Assembly: GCA_030065975.1 (NCBI GenBank)
Contig: JASJCN010000038.1
Coordinates: 1-35,445, forward strand
DNA length: 35,445 nt
Source of the DNA: Myxococcota bacterium
GTDB taxonomy: Bacteria; Myxococcota_A; UBA9160; UBA6930
Direction of reading: 5' to 3'
A program made the position numbers and the translations under genes. Every line of letters starts with the position of its first letter. Position 1 is the stretch's first letter. Of this stretch, positions 21,995 through 29,585 are shown piece by piece. The notes under the pieces are model-generated. The model searched no databases, was not told the origin of the DNA, and was given only the letters and a program-made list of their open reading frames with translations.

Positions 21995-23593
21995 ATGTCC
22001 AGCTCTGCACGGCCGCCGATCCTGAGCGGCCTCGCCGTCCACTTCGGCGCGCTGATCCTGGTGCTCTCGCTGCTGAGCTCCGGCGTGATCACCTGGATCT
22101 CGGTGCGGGGGATCGAGAGCTTCCTCGAGCGGCGAATCGAGCGCCGCTTCCCCGAGGCGCTCTTCAGCGCGCGCGAGCGGGTCGACGTCTGGTATGGGCA
22201 GCGCGAGCTCGACGTCGCGAGCTTCGCCAACAACCGCATCCTGACCGAGGCCCTGGCGTCACCGAAGCGGGCCGACCGGCGCGCCGAAGCCGGCGACTAC
22301 CTGGGCTACGTACTCGGCCGCTTCCCCCAGTACGCCGCGCTGGTCGTGCTCGACGGCGAGGGCGAAGTCTGGGTGCAGGTGGGCGAGGGAGCCGAGCTGC
22401 CCACCTCGGTCCGCGCGGCCCTCGCAACGACCGAGCGCACGGCCGTGAGCCCGATCGTGGAGCTCGAAGGGCGCTCGTTCCAGCTGGTCTCCGCGCCGCT
22501 TCCGAGCTCTCGCGCGACGCTGCACGCGCTGCTCCGGCTCGACGCCATGGGCACCCTGCTCGCCGACGGCGCCAACAACGAGCGCTCGGCGCTCGCGCTG
22601 GTCGACGTCGACGGCAACGCGATCGCGGGCACCGACCCGCCGCCCCTGGACGAGCTTCCCGGCGACGGGCGGGGCACGCCCGCCATCGTCCACCACGCGG
22701 GCGAGCGCACCATCGCGAGCGCCCTGCCCCTCGAGCGCTTCGGCTGGAAGCTCGTGATCCACGAGCCCTACGACGTGGCGTTCGCGCCGGTCGGCAACGC
22801 CGTGCGGCGCGCGTGGACGGGAAACCTGGCGGTCGTGATCGCCGCGGGGCTGCTGGCCTTCGGACTCGGCGCCCTGCGCGCGCGGCCGATCCTCGCGCTG
22901 GCCGAAGGCGCGCGGCGCCTGGCGGCGGGCGAGAGCGGCGTGACGGTCCCCGTCTCGAGGGCGGGCGACGAGGTGCAGCTCCTCGCGCGCACCTTCAACG
23001 ACATGGCGTCGCGTCTGGCCGCCGGCCGCCTCGAGCTCGAGATGCGCAACCACGAGCTCGAAGCCGCGAACGAGGTGCTCGAGCAGCTGTCCATCACGGA
23101 CGGGCTCACCAAGCTCCACAACCACCGCTACTTCCAGGACCAGTTCGAGCGCGAGTCCCGTCGCGCCGACCGGACCCGCGAGCCGCTGGCGCTGATCCTC
23201 GCGGACATCGACGACTTCAAGCGCCTCAACGACAGCCTGGGCCACGCCATCGGCGACGAGATGCTCACCCAGGTCGCCGAGGAGATGTGCGCGGTGGTCC
23301 GGACCACGGACGTGTTGGCGCGCTACGGCGGAGAGGAGTTCGCGGTACTGGCTCCGGCCACGGACCTGGCGGGAGCTCTCGCGCTGGCCGAGAAGGTGCG
23401 GCTGGCGGTGAGCCGGGCTTCGGTCACCGTGGCCGATGAGCCCGAGCCCGTCTCGGTCACGACTTCGGTAGGCGTGAGCCTCTACTGCGGCGATCGCCGG
23501 GAGTGCTTCGAGCGCGCCGACAGGGCTCTGTATGCGGCCAAGCAGTCGGGCAAGGACTGCGTCCGGAGCAGCGAGGAAGAGAGCGCCGGCTGA
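21995..23593 (+). CDS. Membrane diguanylate cyclase with periplasmic sensor, HAMP and GGDEF
   Basis: 532 residues. TM1 is at about 14-36, a periplasmic sensor (Cache-like size) at about 41-270, TM2 at about 277-295, HAMP at about 296-348, then a short coiled coil and GGDEF at about 365-525. The catalytic motif is GGEEF (445-449), with DIDDFKRLND upstream for metal and substrate. The allosteric I-site RTTD (436-439) lies five residues before it, so product inhibition is expected. This should be an active c-di-GMP synthase that responds to an extracytoplasmic signal. No EAL domain is present and no partner is adjacent. Confidence 0.93.
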   Translation: MSSSARPPILSGLAVHFGALILVLSLLSSGVITWISVRGIESFLERRIERRFPEALFSARERVDVWYGQRELDVASFANNRILTEALASPKRADRRAEAGDYLGYVLGRFPQYAALVVLDGEGEVWVQVGEGAELPTSVRAALATTERTAVSPIVELEGRSFQLVSAPLPSSRATLHALLRLDAMGTLLADGANNERSALALVDVDGNAIAGTDPPPLDELPGDGRGTPAIVHHAGERTIASALPLERFGWKLVIHEPYDVAFAPVGNAVRRAWTGNLAVVIAAGLLAFGLGALRARPILALAEGARRLAAGESGVTVPVSRAGDEVQLLARTFNDMASRLAAGRLELEMRNHELEAANEVLEQLSITDGLTKLHNHRYFQDQFERESRRADRTREPLALILADIDDFKRLNDSLGHAIGDEMLTQVAEEMCAVVRTTDVLARYGGEEFAVLAPATDLAGALALAEKVRLAVSRASVTVADEPEPVSVTTSVGVSLYCGDRRECFERADRALYAAKQSGKDCVRSSEEESAG

Positions 23594-23622
23594 GCCGCGC
23601 TCTTCGAGGCGGCCCCCCCGGA

Positions 23623-23677
23623 GACCGAGCCGGGAGACCGGACTGCGAGACGGACCCGGCCGACCGAGCCGGGAGAC
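23623..23677. repeat. 16-bp direct repeat in convergent intergenic gap
   Basis: gaccgagccgggagac occurs at 23623-23638 and again at 23662-23677, with intermediate related fragments (gagaccggactgcgagacgg). The stretch lies between the GGDEF stop and the lipoprotein stop. No hairpin of note is seen. Confidence 0.6.
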
Positions 23678-23680
23678 GGA

Positions 23681-24346
23681 TCAGTCGAGCAGGCTGTCGT
23701 GGACCCAGCCGACGCGTCCACGCGGCGTCCGCACCAGCACCCAGTCGCTCTCGACCCGCTCCTCCACGACCGGCGTCCCGTCGATCAGGACGGCCAGGAC
23801 CTCGTGACCCTGTGACGGGCCCTCGCGCAGGTTCACGCGGGCACCGTCGATCTTGCGCGCGTCGCTGGCGGACGACGCGATGCGCGCCTCCTCCAGGATC
23901 TGCGTCGCGATGCGATCGGCGCGCGACGCGAAGAACATCGCGGCCGCGAGCGTTCCGCCCTCGAGCTGACGCTCGGCCTCGGCCAGCTTCTCCGTCGCCT
24001 CATCGATCGAGCGGGTCTGCCAGGCGGCGCCGCGGCGCGCCCGCTCGAGCTGCACGCGTGCAGCGGCGGTCGCCGCCACGGCGTCGGCGCGGGTCTTGTG
24101 CCCGGTGAGGCCGGACTCGATCGCCACCACGTACTGCTCGGCCTCCTCGAGCTCCGCGCGCAGTCGCGCCACCTCCGCCTCGAGCACGCGGGCACGCTCG
24201 AGGTCGGCACGCCGGTAGATCTCCGCGTCCTGCCTCGCGACCGCTTCGACGGGGTCGGGAGCGATGGAGGCCGGCGGCGGACTGGAGCAGGCCACCAGGA
24301 GCCCGGCGGCCCCGAGGGCCAGGAGCATGGGAGAGGATGCGCGCAT
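23681..24346 (-). CDS. Lipoprotein with coiled coil and C-terminal SH3 domain
   Basis: 221 residues from the ATG at 24346. The signal peptide ends in the lipobox LLVAC (Cys20), so it is lipidated. Residues about 38-125 are Ala/Glu/Arg-rich helix with coiled-coil periodicity (VLEAEVARLRAELEEAEQYV). Residues about 165-221 match bacterial SH3 (SH3b) domains: ARVNLREGPSQGHEVLAVLI, then DWVLVRTPRGRVGWVHDSLLD. Such domains often bind cell-wall peptide or carbohydrate. The layout suggests a periplasmic tether between outer membrane and peptidoglycan, which is an inference. It diverges from the small membrane protein gene and converges on the GGDEF gene. Confidence 0.83.
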   Translation of the reverse strand: MRASSPMLLALGAAGLLVACSSPPPASIAPDPVEAVARQDAEIYRRADLERARVLEAEVARLRAELEEAEQYVVAIESGLTGHKTRADAVAATAAARVQLERARRGAAWQTRSIDEATEKLAEAERQLEGGTLAAAMFFASRADRIATQILEEARIASSASDARKIDGARVNLREGPSQGHEVLAVLIDGTPVVEERVESDWVLVRTPRGRVGWVHDSLLD

Positions 24347-24509
24347 CGAGCACCCGTATCGTCCGCTCACGGGGGCAGGCTGAAGCCTCCGCGCCGCCCG
24401 AACGCGGGGATGCTCGCCGACCGGCAATCCGGGTGCAGCTCGCGTGCAGGATGAGCGCGCCTCGGCACACCCGACGACACGTGCGGAGCCGGGGGGAGCA
24501 CCCACTCCC

Positions 24510-24818
24510 ATGTCCGGGTTCGTGCCCTTCGACGCCGTGTGGATCTCGATCGCCGCCTTGCTGGTGACCTCGGCGGGCTGTCACTCGCGCCTGCGCGTCC
24601 GCCACCCCGTGCTCTGGCACGAGCTCGGGCGCCCCGGCCTCCTGCCGGGCCGCTCGCTCCGACCGAGCGCTTCGCTCACGCGCTTCTACTGGTCGGGCCG
24701 CGTCGCCTCACTCGAGGACCCGAGTCTCTCGCGCTGGGTCACGGCCCTGCGCGTGCAGCAGGTGTTCCTCTACACCGTGCTCCTCGTTCTCTTCGTACGC
24801 ATGTTAGGCGTCGGCTGA
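24510..24818 (+). CDS. Small membrane protein, two hydrophobic segments (hypothetical)
   Basis: 102 residues from the ATG at 24510; the track ORF begins 22 codons earlier without support. Segment 1 is VWISIAALLVTSAGC (10-24) and segment 2 is VFLYTVLLVLFVRMLGV (85-101). Between them is a basic, conserved-looking loop with FYWSGRVASLEDPSLSRWVT. A G-rich stretch (GGGGGGAG) lies 11 nt upstream, so the SD spacing is long. The function is unknown. It sits between the divergent lipoprotein and the patatin gene 146 nt downstream. Confidence 0.65.
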   Translation: MSGFVPFDAVWISIAALLVTSAGCHSRLRVRHPVLWHELGRPGLLPGRSLRPSASLTRFYWSGRVASLEDPSLSRWVTALRVQQVFLYTVLLVLFVRMLGVG

Positions 24819-24964
24819 CTTCCCCTTCCGTCCGCGCATCGGGCCGCGCGCGCGGCCTCGAGCCGCGCATCGGAAGGGCCTTTCCCTTGGGGGCGCGCCG
24901 GATTCGATCCTGCCACGAGGTCCGGTAGTCTCCCGCCCCCTTCGCGAAAGGGGGGAGGCATCGC
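24819..24964 (+). promoter_or_regulatory. Leader of the patatin gene with palindromes
   Basis: It contains the perfect 16-bp palindrome ggccgcgcgcgcggcc (24842-24857), flanked by two copies of ccgcgcatcgg. Just before the patatin GTG, ccccc-ttcgcgaa-a-gggggg (24936-24955) can fold over part of the G-rich SD (gggggagg). TAGTCT near 24926 could be a -10 element. These are observations; no function is shown. Confidence 0.35.
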
Positions 24965-26434
24965 GTGGCAGACGACACCAGCCGGGAGGAGACCGCGCTC
25001 CAGCTGCAACGGCTGGAGTCGGCGCTGGTGGACGATCTCTTCGACCACCCCGGCGTGCTGACGCGCAAGGCCGAGCACCAGCTGCGCTACGCGCTCTCGC
25101 TCTCGGCCCTGGACGTCTTCCAGCCGGGAGCAGCGCGACGCGGTACCCGCAGCGCGCGGCCGGACGTACGGGTTCGCCTGCACCGGCTCTCCCGCTTCCG
25201 CCGCAAGCTGCTCGATGGCCTCGTCCCGGTCCTGCAGCGCCACGGATCGAGCTCGGACCGGCTCGAGGCGGCGTTCCGCGTCGTGTCTCCCTGGCTCGAC
25301 GACGTGGAGACCATCCGCGCCGAGCTCATCGCCAAGTACGCCGACGACTTCTCGCCCGTCGAGCTCGACCAGGAGCTCGGCATCAAGACCCTGGTGAGCA
25401 TCGCGGGAGGCGGAGGAGGCTCCGCCTACGTCTACATCGGGGCCTGGGAGGTGCTGCACAACGCGGGGCTGGTGCCCGGCTACGTCATCGGCTCGTCCAT
25501 GGGCGCCGTCACCGGGCTCTTCCGCAGCCTGCGCCGGCGCGGCGACTTCGCCGAGTACGTCGCCATGGCCAAGCAGCTCCGCGCGGATCAGATCTTCCGC
25601 TTCGTGAGCCTGCGGACCCGCTACGGGCTGCCGGGCGTCACGCGTCTCTTCCTCCACGAGGGCCTCGGGCCCTTCTTCCGGACGCCGCGCGGCGAGGAGC
25701 TCCGGCTGTGCGACCTCGAGATCCCCTACTCCGCCGTCGTGGCCGGCATCCGTCGCGACGCCCTCGGCGAGACGCCCGAGCAGTTCGCCATCTCCCACCA
25801 CCTCCACGAGGACCAGCGCCCGAGCCCCCTCCAGTTCCGGGCCCAGATCGCCTCGCAGCTCGTCCGCGTCACGGGCTTCATCAACCCTCGCGTGGTGAAG
25901 GAGATCCTGATCGGCGGCGACGCCCTCACCCGCGAGTTCAACGCGCTCGATGCCGCCGGGTTCTCGGCCGCGGTGCCCGGCGTGCTCCACTACGACGTCA
26001 CTCACGAGGACCCGCACATGAACGGGATCCTGAAGACGTTGATGGAACGCGAGGACGTGACGGCACTGGTGGACGGCGGGGCGGCGAACAACGTCCCTTC
26101 GAGGAGCGCGTGGCAGGAGGTGCGAGCCGGCCGGATCGGCACGCGCAACTGCTACTACCTGGCCTTCGACTGCTTCCAGCCGCAGTGGGGCCCCGGGCAC
26201 GTCTGGATCCAGCCCGTGACCCGCACGCTCTCGCTGCAGGTCGCCGGCAACGAGCGCTACGCCCACCAACGCGTCGAGTTCCCACGCACGTTGTCTCCGA
26301 TCAGCCTGCTGCCCCGGCCCGAGGACCTGGACCGGGCCGTCGCCTGGGGACGAAACCGGATGGCGAGCGAGCTGCCGCGCATCCAGAAGTTCTTCGAACG
26401 GGTACGATTCGTCCCCACCCGGCGGGCGAGCTGA
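24965..26434 (+). CDS. Patatin-like phospholipase with N-terminal helical extension
   Basis: 489 residues from the GTG at 24965, with GGGGAGG 6 nt upstream. It is a Ser-Asp dyad acyl hydrolase. The oxyanion glycine run is AGGGGG (147-152), the nucleophile is GSSMG (176-180, Ser178) and the catalytic Asp is in VDGGAANNVP (370-372). The first 140 residues are a helical, non-catalytic extension (LFDHPGVLTRKAEHQLRYAL and following). No signal peptide is seen, so action is cytoplasmic or on the inner leaflet. It is followed 10 nt later by an SDR with a strong SD, an evident two-gene operon. Released acyl or lipid products could feed the SDR (inference). Confidence 0.9.
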   Translation: MADDTSREETALQLQRLESALVDDLFDHPGVLTRKAEHQLRYALSLSALDVFQPGAARRGTRSARPDVRVRLHRLSRFRRKLLDGLVPVLQRHGSSSDRLEAAFRVVSPWLDDVETIRAELIAKYADDFSPVELDQELGIKTLVSIAGGGGGSAYVYIGAWEVLHNAGLVPGYVIGSSMGAVTGLFRSLRRRGDFAEYVAMAKQLRADQIFRFVSLRTRYGLPGVTRLFLHEGLGPFFRTPRGEELRLCDLEIPYSAVVAGIRRDALGETPEQFAISHHLHEDQRPSPLQFRAQIASQLVRVTGFINPRVVKEILIGGDALTREFNALDAAGFSAAVPGVLHYDVTHEDPHMNGILKTLMEREDVTALVDGGAANNVPSRSAWQEVRAGRIGTRNCYYLAFDCFQPQWGPGHVWIQPVTRTLSLQVAGNERYAHQRVEFPRTLSPISLLPRPEDLDRAVAWGRNRMASELPRIQKFFERVRFVPTRRAS

Positions 26435-26444
26435 AGGAGCATCC

Positions 26445-27221
26445 ATGGCCGAGTTTCCCCTCCCCCACGTGAGCCACGACCTTTCGGGCCAGGTCGCCCT
26501 GGTGACCGGCACGACGTCCGGCCTGGGACGGCGCTTTGCCAAGGTGCTGGCCGCGGCGGGAGCCTCCGTGGCCCTCACCGGCCGGCGCGTCGAGCGCCTC
26601 GACGAGCTCGCCGAGGAGATCCGCGCGGATGGTGGCACCTGCGTCGCCGTGCCCCTCGACATGACGGACACCGACAGCATCCTCGGCGTGGTCGACGCCG
26701 TCGAGAAGGCGCTCGGAACCGTGACGATCCTGGTCAACAACGCGGGCATCCCCGACGCCCAGCGCGCCCACAAGATGTCGCTCGAGCTGATCGACGCCGT
26801 CTTCGACACGAACCTGCGCGGCCCCTGGATCCTGTCCTGCGAGGTCGCGCGCCGCCTGATCGCGGCGAAGCGGCCGGGGCGCATGGTCAACGTCTCGTCG
26901 ATCGGCGCCTATCTCTACGGTGGCCAGGGCGCCGCCCTCTACTCCGTCACGAAGTCGGGCCTGGCCCGGATGACCGAGGTGCTGGCCGTCGAGTGGGCCC
27001 GCTACGGGATCAACGTGAACGGTATCGCGCCCGGCGCCTTCTCGTCGGAGATGATGGACGGCATGCTCGAGCGGATGGGCGACATCAGCAAGGGCTTCCC
27101 GCGCAAGCGGATCGGCGACCCCGCCCAGCTGGACAGCACCCTGCTCTACCTGTGCTCGCCGGCATCGGAGTGCGTGACGGGGACCGTCATCAAGGTCGAC
27201 GACGGCCAGAGCGCTCGCTAG
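26445..27221 (+). CDS. Short-chain dehydrogenase/reductase (FabG-like SDR)
   Basis: 258 residues. Cofactor motif TGTTSGLG (about 20-27) and GRRVERL after the second strand favour NADP(H). NNAG, the NVSSIGAYL serine, YSVTK (YxxxK) and a C-terminal VTGTVIKVDDGQSAR are as in FabG-type reductases. GAAGGAG lies 6 nt before the ATG and the gene starts 10 nt after the patatin stop. The role is redox on an acyl, ketone or alcohol substrate, unspecified. Its TAG and the TAG of the convergent membrane-protein gene share the palindrome CTAG (27218-27221). Confidence 0.93.
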   Translation: MAEFPLPHVSHDLSGQVALVTGTTSGLGRRFAKVLAAAGASVALTGRRVERLDELAEEIRADGGTCVAVPLDMTDTDSILGVVDAVEKALGTVTILVNNAGIPDAQRAHKMSLELIDAVFDTNLRGPWILSCEVARRLIAAKRPGRMVNVSSIGAYLYGGQGAALYSVTKSGLARMTEVLAVEWARYGINVNGIAPGAFSSEMMDGMLERMGDISKGFPRKRIGDPAQLDSTLLYLCSPASECVTGTVIKVDDGQSAR

Positions 27222-29017
27222 CGGTCGGACGAAGGAAGCGGAGGCAGAAGACGCTCCTGGGCGTAGCGCGCCCACCAGGCCTCGAAGTCCTCGGGGAATT
27301 CGCCGCCGCCGACGTCGTCGTACGTCCAGTAGCGAAGCGCCAGAGCGCTTCCCACCGTCGACACCAGGGCGTGATGCCGGTGCGCGCTCAGGGGCACCGG
27401 CTGGCCTTCGAAGGCCGGCGCATCGGGGCCCGGCCCCATCAGGAACGAGCCCCGCTTGACCGCGAACGAGAGCGGTCGCGGATCGACGAGGGCCGGCCCG
27501 ACGGCTCGAAGGAAGGCCGCCGGATCGGCGAACTCGACCGGGCCGAAGCCCGCCCAGGCGACCCAGGCCTCTCGAGGATCCGGCGACGCGATGTCGTCGA
27601 TCTCGTCGCGCCAGATCTCGGCCACCGGGTACCAGGCGAGCACGCCCCCGTTCCCGTCGGTCGTCCGTCCGAGTCGGGTGGCCGCCCAGGCGTTGACGGT
27701 GCGGAGCCGCTCGCGGAGGTCCGGAGCCGGCGATTCGATCCCGGCCGTCTCCTCGATCGCGACCAGGGCGGCCTCCTGGAGGCTCCCTCGGGTGGTGTTG
27801 GCGACCAGCACGAGCTCGTGCAGCACCTCGGGCTCGTCCTGGCCCGAGAGGGCCGAAGCCGACAGACGTTGGAGCGAGGCGAGCTGGGGCACGTCGCGCG
27901 ACAGCAGCTGAACCAGGAGCGGCCGGTGCAGGGCGGGGACCGACGCGATCAGCAGGACGGGAAGCAGCACGAGCGCGGCCGTCTGCAGCAACGCCGGCAG
28001 CCGCGAGCTTCGCGCAGCACCCAGGGGCTCGCCCGTGGCCTTGCTGGCGGCACGCCGTTCGGCCTCCGCGAGCTTGTCGCGCACGCCGCAGTCGAGGCGC
28101 TCGGCCAGCTCTCTCGCGAGACGGCGGAGCCCATCCGCATCGGCGCTGCGCATCAAGGGGATGGTCTCGGAGCCCCCGCGGACGATCAGGCCCGGCTCCG
28201 ACTCGTCGATGCTCGGGCCCACCACCTCGACTCGGGGCGCGTCACCGATGGGACGGGCCGCTCGCCGCCACTGCAGGGGACCGAGTGCCAGACAGCGTCG
28301 CGTCGTGCCGGCCACGGTGTCGACCTGCACCAGCGGGCGGACGACGAAGGGCAAGCCGATCGCCACGAGGATGATCCCCGCGATCCACAGTCCCTGGCTT
28401 TCGTTGCGCAGATCGCCCTGGATCCACAGGAGCCCGAACGCAACGAACGCGAAGCCGAACGCCGGAGCGGCTCCTTCGCCGGGAGCGATCCAGCCCTCCG
28501 GTCCGGCCCGCCAGCGGGCGAAGCGCGGCGTCCACACGTAGACGCCCTCGAGCGCCAGCAGGTACGCCAGGATGAAGGCGAAGCCGATGGGCCAGAGCCA
28601 GAGCTGTTGCCGGGCGAAGTCACGCGGATGGCCTCCGGCCTGGAGCGTCAAGCGCAGATTCTGGCCCGCTGCGCCGAAGGGCTCGAGCGCCGGCGCGTAG
28701 TAGATCGCGATCTCGTCGCCCGGCCGGTGGGACTCGACGCGATCGGCCCCGACGTGCAGGCGTTCGGCGCTCCCCTCGACGCGCCCCTCCAGGAAGCAAC
28801 GAGAGTGCTCGTAGACCATCCTCGAGCTGCCGTCGCGATCCCAGACCCGGTTCGCGCTCCCCATTGTGCAGTGGCTGCTCTCGACGACCAGGGTGCTCGG
28901 CCGGTACTGGTCGGCGACCGCGAGGACCTCGAGCTCCTGGCTGACGCGCATCCCGAGAATGGGAGACAGCGAGAGCAACAGTCCGAGCAAAGCCAGCAAC
29001 ACGCGTCGCGGACTCAT
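27218..29017 (-). CDS. Multi-pass membrane protein of unknown function (599 aa)
   Basis: 599 residues with GGAGAA before the ATG. The signal or TM1 is at 5-22. A periplasmic segment with a DUF3592-like feel follows (CFLEGRVEGSAERL, then YYAPALEPF), and TMs lie near 140-160, 185-202, 207-226 and 350-368. The middle cytoplasmic part has IPLMRSADADGLRRLARELAERL. The C-terminal 230 residues are soluble and contain WAATRLGRTTDGNGGVLAWY and TYDDVGGGEFPEDFEAWWARY. There is no catalytic motif I can name. It diverges from a second small membrane protein that shares the CFLEG/CIFSE-type periplasmic style, so the two may work together (inference). Confidence 0.75.
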   Translation of the reverse strand: MSPRRVLLALLGLLLSLSPILGMRVSQELEVLAVADQYRPSTLVVESSHCTMGSANRVWDRDGSSRMVYEHSRCFLEGRVEGSAERLHVGADRVESHRPGDEIAIYYAPALEPFGAAGQNLRLTLQAGGHPRDFARQQLWLWPIGFAFILAYLLALEGVYVWTPRFARWRAGPEGWIAPGEGAAPAFGFAFVAFGLLWIQGDLRNESQGLWIAGIILVAIGLPFVVRPLVQVDTVAGTTRRCLALGPLQWRRAARPIGDAPRVEVVGPSIDESEPGLIVRGGSETIPLMRSADADGLRRLARELAERLDCGVRDKLAEAERRAASKATGEPLGAARSSRLPALLQTAALVLLPVLLIASVPALHRPLLVQLLSRDVPQLASLQRLSASALSGQDEPEVLHELVLVANTTRGSLQEAALVAIEETAGIESPAPDLRERLRTVNAWAATRLGRTTDGNGGVLAWYPVAEIWRDEIDDIASPDPREAWVAWAGFGPVEFADPAAFLRAVGPALVDPRPLSFAVKRGSFLMGPGPDAPAFEGQPVPLSAHRHHALVSTVGSALALRYWTYDDVGGGEFPEDFEAWWARYAQERLLPPLPSSDR

Positions 29018-29100
29018 CGGGTTCTCCGGCCAGGCCCCGGGATGGTACGCGCTGGAAGGCGTCTCGGGTAGAGTCGCGTCCTGCCCGGAGGAGAGGACGC
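29018..29100. promoter_or_regulatory. Compact divergent promoter region
   Basis: 83 bp between two divergent membrane-protein genes, with strong SDs at both ends (GGAGAA on minus, GGAGGAGAGG on plus). TAGAGT lies about 24-29 nt before the plus SD and is the best -10-like box. No clear -35 is seen. Confidence 0.35.
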
Positions 29101-29460
29101 ATGATCACCTATCTCTACTGGACCGTCGTGGTGCTGCTCGCCCTGCTGGTGGTGGTCGGGGTCGGCGCCCGGCTCGGGCGTCCGAAGGCCGGCATCGGCG
29201 GCGCCCTGCTGATCCTGGCCCTCGCGTCGGGCGCCTACACCTTCTACTTCCAGCAGATCTTCGTGAAGCGCTGGGGCGGGGTGATGACCATCTCGGTGCC
29301 CCCGGGACAGCGCCACATCGCGGCCACGTGGAAGGACGACAACCTGTGGATCGAAAACTTCGATCCGGCCACGAATCGCTGCATCTTCTCGGAGTACTCG
29401 CGCGGGAACCTGCTCGAGGGGCGCGTGACCATCAAGGACTGCAATCCGCTCGCGCGCTAG
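29101..29460 (+). CDS. Small membrane protein with periplasmic C-domain (hypothetical)
   Basis: 119 residues. TM1 is at about 4-24 (YLYWTVVVLLALLVVVGVGA) and TM2 at about 31-48 (GIGGALLILALASGAYTF). Then comes a domain of about 70 residues with two cysteines (NRCIFSEYSRGNLLEGRVTI and KDCNPLAR) that could form a disulfide outside the cytoplasm. SD GGAGGAGAGG precedes the ATG. No family is recognised. The neighbour upstream on the opposite strand shares a small CFLEGRVEG-like string, hinting at related periplasmic domains. Confidence 0.75.
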   Translation: MITYLYWTVVVLLALLVVVGVGARLGRPKAGIGGALLILALASGAYTFYFQQIFVKRWGGVMTISVPPGQRHIAATWKDDNLWIENFDPATNRCIFSEYSRGNLLEGRVTIKDCNPLAR

Positions 29461-29479
29461 GGGATTCTCCCGACTCCGC

Positions 29480-29534
29480 CGCTCGACCCGGCCGCTTGAC
29501 CCGACACGCTTGACCCGACCCGCTTGACCCGGCC
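29480..29534 (+). repeat. 14-bp tandem repeat array (CGCTTGACCCGACC) before RND operon
   Basis: Four units start at 29480 (cgctcgacccggc variant), 29493, 29507 and 29521, so the period is 13-14 bp. Each of the last three carries TTGACC, a -35-like hexamer. From the last copy, TTGACC (29524-29529), 17 bp, then CAGACT (29547-29552) is a weak promoter candidate. The rest of the 125-bp gap has ccgaagg direct repeats and the SD. Confidence 0.6.
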
Positions 29535-29585
29535 GAAGGGACTGCGCAGACTCCCCCGGGCCGAAGGCCCTGCCCGGAGCCCCCC

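Noticed and set aside
24890-24916. tRNA-like T-loop (ggattcgatcc)
   Set aside because: The flanking bases do not form the T stem, and no acceptor, D or anticodon arm can be drawn around it.
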